Assembly: GCF_020536995.1 (NCBI RefSeq)
Contig: NC_068357.1
Coordinates: 60,372,123 to 60,436,122 of the forward strand
DNA from: Dreissena polymorpha
Lineage: Eukaryota; Mollusca; Bivalvia; Myida; Dreissenidae
Direction: 5' to 3'
Length of the DNA stretch: 64,000 bases
How positions within the stretch are numbered: position 1 is the first letter of the stretch; the number at the start of each line of letters is the position of its first letter. This document shows positions 1-11,878 of this stretch, one piece after another. A model generated the notes under the pieces. It was not told where the DNA came from. It did not search any database and saw nothing but the letters and a program-made list of their open reading frames with translations. A program made the translations under genes and the position numbers.

Positions 1-603
1 GGGTGCGCTACCTTAAACAAATAGTGTTTTCTGTTAATCATGGTCCATGCGCAAAAAGTTGGACCTTTGCCAACCCTTTTAAAGAAAAACGCCTACATTT
101 TTCTTTTAAAATTCTAGTAAAAGTTTGTGTGCAGGGTGCATATACACTATAATTATATAGAAGTGGTTATGTGAGTAATGTACAAAGGAACATAGCTCTC
201 AGCTTCAACTTCAAGATACAAAATGAATATTTATGTTACTACAACAGATACTCATTTGAAAATTGACATGTATTTTGGAGAGTTCACTGACCAAGGTTCA
301 TAACCAACATTGCATGGCTTAAATAAGAATTTGAGCGCTTTTTGCTCTATAACAATTACTATTTGCATGCAATTATTTCTATTGCAATGTAAATGGAAGA
401 TATTCAATTAGATCTTATAACAATACATGCATCAATTTAGTCTTGACAGAAAATGCCTTTGGGGACAAATTGACAACACCCGTTTGTTTATAGGCGCTTA
501 TTCACCATGCCTCTGAAATGAGTCGGTTATGTAAAGTCAACATGACATTCTTGTTATTTACAATTATAATGTTGTTTTATATGATGGAAACTTCTGCTGA
601 TAT
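1..603. other. no gene seen
   Basis: AT-rich sequence with no convincing exon, repeat end or RNA gene that I can recognise. Confidence 0.5.
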
Positions 604-960
604 CAGTGTTTTTCTTTTTTTTTCATTTTTTAGTGGCCCAGTGGGGTATACCAGTTTTTGATGAAAAACATCCCATGAAGTTTATTTTCTTAACTAAAGT
701 AATCAGAAATACACTAAGATTGAAGCTTTATAACTTTTTTTTGTTAAGATGTGTCTCATGATTATTATATCTCAATTCAATTTCAATTTAATCTTGTCAA
801 ACATACTTAATTATGAAAAAAGAAATGAATATAGTGCAAACATGTACAAATGTAATAATGAGCGAGTAAGTAAAAAAATCACCCATAAAGGGAAATGCCG
901 CAAAAATTCCCCCTCATGAGGGTAGCGACCCGCTTCCCCTAAAATGGATTGAGGGCCCTG
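604..960. mobile_element. possible decayed hAT-like MITE
   Basis: It begins CAGTGTTTTTC and ends GAGGGCCCTG. Near the right end is a run of C/G-rich blocks (TTCCCCCTCATGAGGG) that resembles the elements at 10890-11221 and 61825-62527. The flanks (GATAT left, CCTAT right) do not form a clean duplication, so the boundaries are uncertain. Confidence 0.3.
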
Positions 961-1020
961 CCTATGATATCTTAATCCCGTTTTAAACTGGGCCACATGG
1001 GATCAGAAACTATATGGCTG

Positions 1021-2124
1021 GGTCAATTTTAATTTAAGAGAAACTCAGATTGTGAACACTTAGAGACCCCTGTTTATGCACAATCTTTATGAAACTCAGT
1101 GAGAACATTAACTACAATCATATCTTTGCCATAGTCTAAACTGTATTACATGGGGTAAAAAATTAGGTCACTAGATCAAATTTAAAAATGAAATTGAAGA
1201 AGCTGTACAGTTCATCTTTATCGCCCAATCTTAATGTAACTTCATGACCAAAGGATATTTCCTGCAAAAATAAACTGGGTCACTATAAGGGCATAAAACT
1301 AGATCAGTAAGTCAAATTAAAGAAACAGCTTGAGAACAGAGGCCACATTTATGGCCCAATTTCATGAAATTTGGTCAGAAAATGGGATTTAAGTGAGGTT
1401 AAAAGTAGGTCATTTGTGAAATTTTGAGAAGCTTGTGAACACTCAGAGACCTCTTTTAATTAACATCTTCATTTAACTTGGTTGAAACATTTTCTCAATT
1501 ATATCTAGGCTGAGTTGGAAACTGCATAAAGTTGCGTAAAAAAACTAGGTCAGTGGGTTAAATTGAAGAAAAACATACATGTATCGCCCAATCTTTTGCA
1601 AACTTGGTCATTAGTCTGTCCTTATGACATCTTGGCAGAGTTTGAAACCATGTTACATGGCGTCAAAAACTAGGTCACAAAGTCAAATGAAATAAATAGC
1701 TTGTGAACACTTAAGAGGCCATTTTTACCGCAATGCATGAACATCGGTGAGAACCGTTTTCCCAATGAAATCTGGGATAAGTCCAAAACTGAATCATTTG
1801 CGGTAAAAAACTAGGTCTTTAAATTGAAGAGAAAGCTTATGAACACACTGACAGTCAGATTTGTTTTCCCAATATTCATTAAGCATGCTCTGAACACTTT
1901 CTTTACCCACTTAACATGACACTTTCTCATTTTATAAAAAATTGTATATATTTCTGGGCTGAGTTAGAAAATGATTGTGGTTTGTTAAAAAACATGGCTG
2001 CCAGTTGTTGGGGCAGTTTCCTATATAATTATTTTGTGAAACCTTGTGCACACTACATGCTCAGAATAGTCAATCTCCTTTGAGTCTCAGGTGAGCACCT
2101 TATAATCATTGGCCCTCTTGTTGT
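1021..2124. repeat. old diverged tandem-repeat element
   Basis: Phrases such as AACTAGGTCA, GCTTGTGAACACT, GAGACC and ATCGCCCAATCTT recur roughly every 150-170 bases with many differences. The block ends near GTCTCAGGTGAGCACC and GGCCCTCTTGTT, which is the inverted form of the ACAAGAGGGCC terminus seen elsewhere in the window. Related diverged copies lie at 39390-39680 and 41988-42930. Confidence 0.55.
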
Positions 2125-2185
2125 ACAAACACCATTAGCATTCTAGATTTGTATAAATATCAGTAATCTGTGTGTTTCATTTCAG

Positions 2186-2342
2186 CCATTTCTGGAACCC
2201 CCACGGTTAGTAAAGGAAGCAATGGAAAGAAATGGAAAGGACTGCAGCAAATTCATTTCAGTAGATATTGGAGAAACATGGGTCGTTGGCGATCAGCGGG
2301 AAGAATCAAAGTTTATGAAGTGTGAGGCTGATAAAGAAGAAA
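2186..2342 (+). CDS. candidate exon of an unidentified plus-strand gene
   Basis: A pyrimidine-rich acceptor (TGTTTCATTTCAG) precedes 2186 and a strong donor (AAA then GTGAGT) follows 2342. One frame is open throughout and reads PFLEPPRLVKEAMERNG, later GETWVVGDQ and CEADKEE. It stays open into the intron until a stop at 2387-2389, so the segment could instead be a terminal exon. A second frame is also open for most of it. The composition is charged and looks coding, but I do not recognise the family. A possible 3' terminal exon of the same gene lies at 10320. Confidence 0.4.
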
Positions 2343-2389
2343 GTGAGTTTGAAGAATCAAAACCTCTTTTGATGGGAAACAAAAACTAA

Positions 2390-3107
2390 AATTTTAACTT
2401 ATTTTGTATTCGGGGAAGGAAGAAAAACAGGCCATCACAGTATTTATTACTTATTTAATAGTACCTCTTGGATTGATAGTCATTAGCATGCAGTCCCATC
2501 AGTAAAAATAGATCTTTAACAGAGTTGTCTGGGTCGTAAGGAAAATGTATTTCACAACTCAATGTATTTTCTACAGAAGTTATTATTAATATTGCTATTA
2601 ACGTATCATTATATTCTTGTTTTAATCAGAATAACTTTATATTTGTTTGTATAATATTATACTAGTATATGTAATCAGTTTTTATTCACCAAGAGTCTCT
2701 GTGATATTTAATGGATAGTCTCACCAAAAACAGTGGCTATGTTTCATTTAACAGAATTTCATATTGATTATCAGTTCATCTCTTAAATACATTGTAGTAT
2801 TTTTAAAAATCACATACATAAAAAATGGGTGCAGATGGCACACCCAAAAACCAAAAACAGAAGCATTATTCCTGTGAATGAAATGTAAATAATGGTACGT
2901 GGATGAGAAAATGTGCATCGGCAGCATCGGAAACAGTAGAGTAAGAAAAGTTTGATATAAGTGTGTTTAGATTTGTTTATGGTGTTCTGATGACACAGTA
3001 TACTGAAAAATATTTTATTGACATGAGTGATGAATTCTTAATTCTCAATTCACTGAGACATACCATAGTCACTAAGTAACAATTCAAAGGGAGTTTTTGC
3101 ACTTATT
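2390..3107. other. no gene seen
   Basis: AT-rich sequence following the candidate exon. No further exon or recognisable repeat. Confidence 0.45.
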
Positions 3108-4002
3108 ATGCCCCCCTTGAAGAAGAGGGGGTATATTGTTTTGCACATGTCGGTCAGTCCGTCTATAGGTCCGTTCATTAAATGGTTTCCGGATGATAAC
3201 TCAAGAACGCTTAGGCCTAGGATCATAAAACTTCATAGGAACATTGATCATGACTGGCAGATGACCCCTATTGATTTTCAGGTCACTAGGTCAAAGGTCA
3301 AGGTCACAGTGACTCGTAACAGTAAAATGGTTTCCGGATGATATCTCAAGAACGCTTAGGCCTAGGATCATGAAACTTCATAGGTACATTGATCATTACT
3401 GGAAGATGACCCTTATTGATTTAGGTCACTAGGTCAAAGGTCACAGTGACTCGAAACAGTAAAATGGTTTCCGTATGATAACTCAGGAACGCTTAGGCCT
3501 AGGATCATGAAACTTCATAGGAACATTGATCATGACTGGCAGATGACTCCTATTGATTTTCAGGTGGTCACTAGGTCAAAGGTCAAGGTCACAGTGACTC
3601 GAAACAGTAAAATGGTTTCCGTATGATAACTCAAGAACGCTTAGGCCTAGGATCATGAAACTTCATTGGAACATTGATCATGACTGGCAGATGACCCCTA
3701 TTGATTTTCAGGTCACTAGGTCAAAGGTCAAGGTCACAGTGACTCGAAACAGTAAAATGGTTTCCGGATGATAACTCAAGAACGCTTAGGCCTAGGATCA
3801 TGAAACTTCATAGGTACATTAATCATGACTGGCAGATGACCCCTATTGATTTTCAGGTCACTAGGTCAAAGGTCAAGGTCACAGTGACTCGAAACGGATA
3901 AATGGTTTTCAGATAATAACTCAAGAATGCTTAGACCTAGGATCATGAAACTTCATTCACACAATGGCTGCCACTACAACTGACAGCCCATTTGGGGGGC
4001 AT
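3108..4002 (+). repeat. TIR-bounded element with 146-bp tandem units
   Basis: The ends are inverted: ATGCCCCCC at 3108-3116 and GGGGGGCAT at 3994-4002. Inside are about five full tandem units of roughly 146 bp, each starting near ATGGTTTCCGGATGAT and containing GAACGCTTAGGCCTAGGATC and then AGGTCACTAGGTCAAAGG. Units differ at few positions, so the array is young or homogenised. A second copy in the opposite orientation starts at 63689 and runs off the right edge. Short open frames inside it are by-products of the repeat. Confidence 0.8.
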
Positions 4003-4956
4003 GCATGTTTTACAAACAGCCCTTGTTTGTTTTGATTTGCTATTAGTTTTTGCTTTGTGTTTATTCTTTTTTCAACTTTATGCAAAAGGCATTGACTGAC
4101 ATGCTGCAATTTCTGTGTAGGTTGGTAAAATACCAACTAGGCTGAAATGTACTTACATTGTAAGAACCTTCTGATATTCTTTATGATCATAGCACTGAAG
4201 TAATTGTCCCAAATTTTAATAAAAAATTAAATACATGCTAAAATATGTGAAAGATCCTTTTAATAAAAGATAACAGAAGTATTTGTTTCTAAATATAGCT
4301 GATATATTATATTTTTTACTTGAGATAAGCAATTACTTCTGACTGCATTCACATGTACACACACATTTTTGTACACAAAAATCATTTGATTTCTTTTCAC
4401 TACAGTAGTAAGTGTAAGCATCAATACACTTCAAATGTTGTTTCTGTACATTTTAAAAATCATTGCAGATGCATGTAACAAGAGCATTGGATCTTGGAAT
4501 GGTGAATATCAAGAGCAACTCCCTTTTGCAGAATTTACCCATCGTCTTTCAATGTATTTTCCTTATTGACTGAAGTAAGCGCTTTGCTAAGTGTTAGCAA
4601 TGCACAGTGTATACTAACCTAACTCTCAAACCCCAATTGCTTGTGTTTATGTTTTCCCATCCCAAAAAGGCAATAATTAAGACTACATTATTGCGTTAAA
4701 AATATAACAAAGCATTAAATAAATACTGTTGTTGCTTTATTAATACTTGGGTAAATAAATAATGTTTCCATGATGATTTAGGTAAATTTTACAGAATAAG
4801 TAAATGGTAATATCCATACATGTCAAACATCTTTGTGTTATAATAGGCAAGTTAATACATGTAAACCATCAGGATACTTTTGATACAATTGAACAATGCC
4901 ACTACGCCTACTAACTTATCTAAAGCTCATTCCAATGCTATGAAACTGTTAGGCAG
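4003..4956. other. no gene seen
   Basis: AT-rich. A piece at about 4470-4560 (ACAAGAGCATTGGATCTTGG onwards) resembles the head of a dispersed repeat. Nothing coding is convincing. Confidence 0.45.
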
Positions 4957-5366
4957 GATTGGTAATTGTTGGCTTGGATGCTACTTAAAAGTACCCAGGG
5001 CACTCATAAGTATACTACAATGTACCTTAGGTACGGAAAATATACTTAACATACCTGGCCAATATTAGACTGTACCCGAGTTTTATTCCCGCCCAAAATC
5101 TGACATCGTAAAATGCGCTATGAAATACAAAACAAAATTATCTTTGAACAAAATTAGTCTCAACATGCTTTTTTTGGAACAAGTTTTGATAATATTGAAG
5201 CCTTTTTGCAGAATATTGACTTAAAAATTAACACTATTAATTTGTAAAAAAGATTGGACAATGACCAATAAAGCTAATTCTCTGGTACGTTTGAGTATAT
5301 TTTCTGTACCTTGAGTATATTGTGGTTTAATTTTAAGTAGTACCTGAGCCGACAATGACCAATCAA
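4957..5366. repeat. inverted-repeat element with CCGAGCCGACAATGACC end, copy 1
   Basis: The right end reads GAGCCGACAATGACCAATC and the left end GATTGGTAATTGTTGGCTTGG, so the termini are inverted with some decay. Internal phrases (GGTACGGAAAATATACTTA, CCGCCCAAAATCTGACATCG, AAAATGCGCTATGAAAT) match, inverted, the better-preserved copy at 27365-27833. Confidence 0.55.
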
Positions 5367-6045
5367 GCCACTGTTATTTGATTCAGAACAAAATGGCACA
5401 GATGCATTGGTTTCTGATAGGCTGATAAGTAAGCTTGATTGACAGCTGGCGAGAGGGTTATTACTGCTTATAATATCCTTTTCCCAACTCCCAAACCCTG
5501 CTTTGACCTTGGCCTACTTTTAAATAAAAAAAAATCAGACAATCCCATGTTAAACACCTTTCTGAAAAACAGGACATAATATGGGAACACTGACAGCAAT
5601 TTTTGATACCCAGCCAGATAGCTTGAAGCACTTCAGATTTATGTCCCTAGATTGAACAAAAGTGGAAAAATGAATCATTTTTGTCTCTAACTCAAATACT
5701 TTTACCACATTACTTTCTAAACTGCTGAATTTGTTTAATGATGGCCTATGCATCATCTTAAATTTTACCTAATAAATGTTGTCTGATCTGTTATACTTGT
5801 TTAAGTTAAACAAAATTAGTTTTTATTTACCAATCTTGATTAAACATTGCATATAGTATGCTTGGACAGAACCTACATGTAGCTCTGATTAAATTTGGGG
5901 CACATCAAGTGGAGGTTATGGTTAGGTACATATTTCTAAAAAAAATAATTATGGTTTCTGTTCAATTACCAAAGTTTTGATGGCTGTCTGTAAAAATTAA
6001 TAATATAAATGGTTTCACTAAGGTTGTAATGGAGCAATTGTGTTG
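5367..6045. other. no gene seen
   Basis: AT-rich sequence without a recognisable exon. A short open frame on the minus strand here has no family resemblance. Confidence 0.45.
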
Positions 6046-6234
6046 CAGTGTTCTCCAGAAAAAATTCAGAAGCAAGTTATATTTTCAAAGAAGCCGGTGA
6101 CTAATAGGAAAAAAATGTTGTATTTGCACCATTTCAATTGATACATGTATTTTGGGAAAGTAGCCATGTTCATAGACATGTAGATAGAATGTAACCGGTG
6201 AAATCACCGGCTCAGGTGCTTTAGGAGAATATTG
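6046..6234. mobile_element. small hAT-like MITE, 189 bp
   Basis: The left end is CAGTGTTCTCC and the right end GGAGAATATTG, an 11-bp inverted pair with two differences. The flanks are GTGTTG and ATGTTG, five of six matching. It contains a short hairpin, ACCGGTGAAATCACCGG. No coding capacity. Confidence 0.5.
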
Positions 6235-7686
6235 ATGTTGAAATTATTTTGCTGGATTCCTTGAATGAAGACCACAGAATTGTAATTTTAGCCAGTTGGA
6301 TCAAGGTCAAGAACACTATTATTTAAAATAAAGACTGTTTCTGCTTAAATAACTTGAGTTTGGATGGAGGTAATGTGTTGATATTTTGTGTTAAGGTAAC
6401 CTGCAGACCTAAGTTGAGATTGTCACAATTATTTTAATTAAGTAAATTTGTTCAAAATGCTGGACCTGGTTTAATGGCGTGAACATGTATTTGTTGTCTT
6501 CATTATTTTCTTTTCCATCATTTCTAAAACTAATTAATCCATCCTTCATAGGGTTGGACACCAGTATCTGGCTTTGTTGCAATATTGAATTCTATCTTCA
6601 AAAATTTCAACTCAAACACTTACCAGCATAATTTTATACCATGTAATAAATAATGATTCTGTTTTCAGTATTTACAACTATTTTAATATTTACAAAATCC
6701 TACCATTGTTATGTTCTTAGTAAAGAAAAACATGTCAAATACTGATAATTTTAACACGTTAAAATTACAAGTGGAGCATTGAATTGTTTCACTACCTAAC
6801 AGGTGTCCTGTTTTTGGGAATTTACCCTAAGTTTTATGTATTTCTGTTTTATTCATCATCTGTTCATATTTGCTTTCAGAAATGTCGAACAATAATACAT
6901 TTTACAAAACAATACGTTTATTTCTTACTAAATAAGCAATTAAAGTTTATATTAGACAAATATATATACCGGTAATACAAAACTGTGCTGTGATGTAAAA
7001 GACATGGTTGTACTATTGATGTTTCTTTAACAAAGCTAAGCTTAGCACCATCATGGCCCTCTTGTTATACTTAAATGTTATACAGTGAATATCTTAAATG
7101 CTATTAGAGGTTTAAACTTGAAACTAAATGTGCAGGTACATCTTATTCGAGGATGTGAAATGCACTGGAGCCACAACTCTTGCACCACGTGATCGAGTTA
7201 TTGCTCTTTGTTAATGTATTACACTTAAATGTTGTGTCTTTTGCAGTTCTTGATTTCTAAATTATAATAGGCATCATCTTGAAATGTCATACTTAGATCG
7301 CCATTAGATAAATTGCAGTGCACAAGAACCAATACTCAACGCCCCTGTTTTTGTTCAGGGCATAACTTATTAAACTATACAATTAGTATTCAATAAGCTG
7401 AAAGGTAATAAGCTGGATTTGTTGGAAAACCAGTTCTTAAAACTAAACTGATAATGTCCTCTGACGAAGCTGCATGCAGAGGGTATTTCAGGCAGGACAT
7501 GGATGGATTTAGTTATTTATATCCCCACTAAGGAAGTTTGAAGGGCATATCGGAGGCACTCTGTCTGTTGGTTGGTGTGTCGTTTGGTTTATCCACATAT
7601 TAAGATTACAGAACAAACTTCTTGCATTTTTCAAGCAATCGGATTGAAATTTTAATTAAATGTCATCACCACCATCGTTGAATTGA
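6235..7686. other. no gene seen; repeat fragments
   Basis: Mostly AT-rich unique-looking sequence. A solo inverted ACAAGAGGGCC terminus (CATCATGGCCCTCTTGTTAT) lies near 7050-7070. The head of a repeat (TATCCCCACTAAGGAAG) lies near 7520. Confidence 0.4.
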
Positions 7687-8003
7687 TATCCCCCGCCAAT
7701 ATGCTTCTGGACACTCATACCAAGTTTCAATGAAATCTGCCAAAGCACTTCCAAGATATGGCTTTGAACACACAAAAAAGCATTTTTTCAAGATACAAAG
7801 GGCCATTACTTTGTTATTATCAGATGGTGTACAATCCCATTTGGCGTGCATCATCCTATTATCCATATATATACTCATACCAAGTTTCAATTAAATCCGC
7901 CAAAGCACTTACAAGATATGGCTCCAGACGGCAGGATGGACAGAAAGACGGACCGACGGACAATGCCAAAACAATATCCCCCCTCCGCCTATGGCGGGGG
8001 ATA
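7687..8003. mobile_element. GC-rich-TIR element flanked by TA, copy 1
   Basis: It runs from TATCCCCCGCC to GGCGGGGGATA, so its ends are exact inverted repeats with TA at both borders. Inside is one unit of a roughly 135-bp cassette (CCAAGTTTCAATTAAATCCGCC, AAGCACTT, AGATATGGCT, ACAAAGGGCCATTACT). Longer or shorter relatives lie at 12026-12720 and 63183-63445. Confidence 0.7.
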
Positions 8004-9485
8004 ATAAGCAACACTTTTTTTTCATGCCCTGTGAACGACATGTTCCCTTGTAGTTTTCCTTTGAACTGATTTTATAGCAGAAGCATAACATGTGGTTAAG
8101 TTAGTGGCGCAGACTTTGTCCACATTTCCTAAGTGATCTTATTGAAACTTAAAATATGTAATCCTTATTATGTGTAGATGTGCAGTACACTTTTATGATG
8201 CATATTGATTCCCATGTTCCTGATCTATGTGTCCTTGATTTTGGCAGTTTTTTTTACAAAAGCTTTAAGTTGTCAAAGTTTGTGGAGTTTGTTCCCATTT
8301 CCCAAGCAATGTTATCACTATGAAGTGTAGACGCGCAAGACTCATTTTGTCACGCTATGCAATTCATTAATTTCTTAGCTATGTGTCATTGAACTTAGTG
8401 ATAAGCATGGCTGCTGTGCCTGTGACTCAGTGAATTGGGATTTTTTGTTGTCACTTGGTGACAATTAATGATCTAGTTTAAAATGTATTTTTACCCTCGA
8501 AGGGAGAGTTAGTAGAAGTCACTTTGTTGGTCAGTTTGCCGGCATATGTTGCAAGAATATGGAGCAGCCTACATCCATATTTCTGAAGTAAATAAAGTGA
8601 AACTTCAAGGATGTTATACACTTATCCAGTAGATATGTGGAAAACACTTTTTCATCCCCAATGTTCTTGCTCTTATTCATAGCTGGCATATAAGAGCAGA
8701 CAATATGTCAAGTTTATGACTAAGCTACAGTAAAAAAAATAATTTTGATATATTCATGACACAAGTTCATTTGCCATTTCTTGGCCAAGACATTACAGTG
8801 AAGACTTGAAATGATTTCAAAACTTTTTTTTATCTCATTGCGAGTATTGTTTAGCTCTTTTAATTTGTTTTTGTCTGACTAAGTTTATTTATTTATTTGA
8901 TTCAATTCATGAATAATGGTCATTAACAAAGAAACATATGTCTTTATCTTAGATTGAATAAACCTTAAGAAATTATTTTTTTACAGAAAACATTTATGTG
9001 CACATACTAATATGGTTTTTAATTACAGGTACAAATTATAGTTTAAAAAATAATGCTGTACAGTCAAATAAAATCATGTCTTGATTTTTATGATATCTTG
9101 AATATGGCTCTACAGTTACTCCAGTAAGTGAAGCACTATGTTGTACATATTATTTTCAACAGTGTTGCGCAACGAGATACCATATGAGGGCTTGAACTGA
9201 AGACACTGCCAGATACAGGAAAAAAAAGACTAAGCCATTTTAAAGGAGACATTTAAATAATGCTATGCAAACCAGTGCAGGATATGCTATTTGTAATTTT
9301 TCATGATTTATCTTTCCAATTTTCCTGCATTGCACTTTTCCCCCATTTTGAAATAATTGTACCTGCAGTATACTTATCCTGCATATTATGTTTATGTGTT
9401 ATGTTCCGTTTTGAAGAATTTATTTTAAAATAATGTAAAAAAGAATGCAATTTTACCTTGTAAATTGGTAAATGTATACATTTTT
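8004..9485. other. no gene seen; one repeat head
   Basis: AT-rich. A head resembling that of the 37.6 kb repeat (GAAGTCACTTTGTTGGTCAG) lies at about 8515. Nothing else is recognised. Confidence 0.4.
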
Positions 9486-10068
9486 ATGCTCCCCGAAATG
9501 AAATTTCGGCGGAGCATATAGTCGCCAGTTTGTCCTTCCTTACTTACTTCCTTCCGTTACACTTTTGCTACCGTTTCTCATAGAGCCTTCAATACTTTAC
9601 CAATTGCTTTCATATTTGGCATGTAGGTACCTTGCATGATCCTCTACCTTTTGATGAGGTTTGAGGTCACTCGGGTCAAGGTCAAGGTCACCAAGGCTAA
9701 TAATAGACTTCTGTCACACTTTTGCTACCGTTTCTCATAGCACCTTCAATACTGTATCACTCGCTTTCATATTTGGCATGTAGGTACCTTGCATGGACCT
9801 CTACCTTTTGATGAGGTTTGAGGTCACTGGGGTCAAGGTCACCGTGGCTAATAATAGACTTCCTTCTGTCACACTTTTGCTACCGTTTCTCATAGCGCAT
9901 TCAAAACTTTACCAATCGCTTTCATATTTGGCATGTAGGTACCTTGCATGGACCTCTACCTTTTGATGAGGTTTGAGGTCACTGGGGTCAAGGTCACCGA
10001 GGCTAATAATAGATTTTTTTAGGTGTTTATTAACACATACATTGACAAAGCTCGTCATCGGGGAGCTT
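9486..10068 (+). repeat. TIR-bounded element with three 155-bp units
   Basis: The start is ATGCTCCCCGAAATG and the end CATCGGGGAGCTT, giving an inverted GCTCCCCGA pair. Three tandem units of about 155 bp begin near CTTTTGCTACCGTTTCTCAT (about 9561, 9718 and 9871). Each carries CATGTAGGTACCTTGCATG and TGAGGTCACTGGGGTCAAGG. Confidence 0.7.
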
Positions 10069-10319
10069 CCATCAGTTTCACCAGGTATGTGTACATACCT
10101 GGTTTCACTGATATTCTTGTTCTAACTATAGTTTCATGAATTTGTGTAGATTTTAAATTGCCTTTGTTAAAGGTCTGTGTAATGTCCTGCCTCCCCCGCC
10201 CCACACACACACAACAAGCATATACTGAGGGTGCATATCTCACATAATGTGGAATGCCTTGTGACTTGTTATAACTGCTGCTCTGTCTATTGTTTGACTT
10301 TGTTTGTACATCCCCATAG

Positions 10320-10377
10320 TAACAAAGTGGGCGACACTGGAATCATCATGGATGTCTATCAGAACATAAAAGGGTAA
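10320..10377 (+). CDS. candidate terminal exon, unidentified gene
   Basis: After an acceptor (ACATCCCCATAG) a short frame reads NKVGDTGIIMDVYQNIKG and then a TAA stop at 10375-10377. An AATAAA signal follows at 10459-10464, a normal distance for a 3' end. The peptide looks coding, but I cannot assign it. It could be the last exon of the same plus-strand gene as the candidate exon at 2186. Intermediate exons were not found. Confidence 0.3.
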
Positions 10378-10458
10378 AAATAATGGCGTTCTTTTATATT
10401 CTACGACTACAATATTTTTTAAAACTTTTTATCTCATTTACATTGAGCTGTCAAGACA

Positions 10459-10464
10459 AATAAA
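10459..10464 (+). terminator. possible poly(A) signal
   Basis: AATAAA lies 82 bases after the stop of the candidate terminal exon. It is meaningful only if that exon is real. Confidence 0.25.
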
Positions 10465-10525
10465 GCAGTTTTTATATCGGGGAGGGAGTGATCCACTTTC
10501 TCAACCAATGTATCTGTGATATTTT

Positions 10526-10707
10526 ATTCTACCACGGCACGTGACTTGTTTTCTATATACAAAGAAGGAAAACTACTGTTGGTTATTACCCCGATATACC
10601 AACGGTTGTTTAAACGGCTACGCCCTCGTGGTTTAATTCCTACGCATCGGAACTCCATACCATTGGTTATTACCGCAATAACCAACGGTTACCCGTCGAT
10701 TATTTCT
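10526..10707 (-). repeat. foldback-type element, internally deleted copy
   Basis: In reverse complement it matches both ends of the element at 56061-56495: AAATAATCGACGGGTAACCG at one side and AAAACAAGTCACGTGCC at the other. About 260 bp of the middle is missing. It keeps the palindrome built from GTTGGTTATT and AATAACCAAC. Confidence 0.75.
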
Positions 10708-10889
10708 TAATCAAACTCCTTTCAGCGATTTTTGAGATCTTTTTTAATAATTTTTTATACTAGGTTTTTGTTGGTAATGTTTATAAGGATCTTTCATGTA
10801 ATTATAACAGAGTTATGCAAATTATGCAACAGTGTTAAAAAAAAAGTCCACAGCCAAGGTGACAAATGATTTATATAGTCTTGTATGGT

Positions 10890-11221
10890 CTAGGGCTCTC
10901 GTTTGGCCGTTTTAGGGGCCGAAATTTGGCCCCATTCCCCCCTTTAAATAAATAGTATACTTTTCCCCCCTATTTCAGCTAAAAATTCCCCCCCCCCCCC
11001 CCAAATATATTTTTTTTATACCTATGTTGCCAGCTGGTATCATGCTATTAACCTTTGATTAAATGTATGTTTATGTAAATTACATTCAAATATAGCAATT
11101 TTAAGTGTTGAATGGTTGGTGAAAAGATCTTCTTAAATTCCCCTTTTCGCCCAAAACAACGCGAAATTTCCCCCTCTAAGGGCCTCGGCCCCAATCCGCC
11201 AAAGTGTAGCAAGGGCCCGGA
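10890..11221. mobile_element. hAT5-like MITE with 5-bp duplication ATGGT
   Basis: ATGGT stands at 10885-10889 and again at 11222-11226. The ends (CTAGGGCTCT and, inverted, TCCGGGCCCT) are imperfect inverted repeats. The inner blocks GGGGCCGAAATTTGGCCCC and CGGCCCCAATCCGCC are typical of this group in the window. It carries a C run at about 10987-11003. No transposase. Confidence 0.65.
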
Positions 11222-11878
11222 ATGGTAAATAACTTGAAAAATATCTGACCGAAAGGGTCAGGGTATGAATATTTGGTCCTGTAACCAGATTGTATAAATC
11301 ATGCCCCCCCGTGTAAAAATTGACCACCTGCCAGGGGTGACATGATTTATATAGAATAAGGTAAATGATTTTTAAAATTACGGAAACAGGGTCAGGGGAT
11401 TATTTTCTGGTGTAAATTTGTTAAGTCTTCTTCTCATTAGTTTGTTAAAGCATGCATCTTGAATCAAAATTGGCCATGACGTATTACATTTTCTTTGAAT
11501 TTAGTGTAGATGGTTTGTCTTTAAAAAGATCCACCATGTTATTGCATAATATGATTTTTGTAGAAAACTTTTGCACCAAGTGCAGCCATAGGACTTCCTG
11601 TTATAATAACTACACAATGTATTATATATTATGCTCTTGTGTACTTTGTTCCAAGTATTTGCATAACTGTTAATTAATGTTGAAGCTTCTAAATAAATTT
11701 TGATTTTAGTGAGTTGTTGCATTGTTGTGTTATTCTAAAATCTTTTAAGAGTGCTGTGCATATGCAGAAAACTTCTTTGGGGCTCCCACATTATCTTCAT
11801 TGGACATTTTACAATGTTCATACAACCTTTCAGTTAGTCTAACGTGTGTCTTCAGTAAGCACTCACTGCATTCAAGAT
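11222..11878. other. no gene seen
   Basis: AT-rich sequence. The overlapping short open frames on both strands have no family resemblance. Confidence 0.45.

Noticed and set aside
604-970. GATAT duplication around the element at 604
   Set aside because: The right-hand GATAT lies five bases beyond the apparent end, so it is probably chance.
3108-3341. Open frame across the 146-bp tandem units
   Set aside because: It follows the repeat, breaks after one and a half units and reads different frames in successive units. No protein family is visible.
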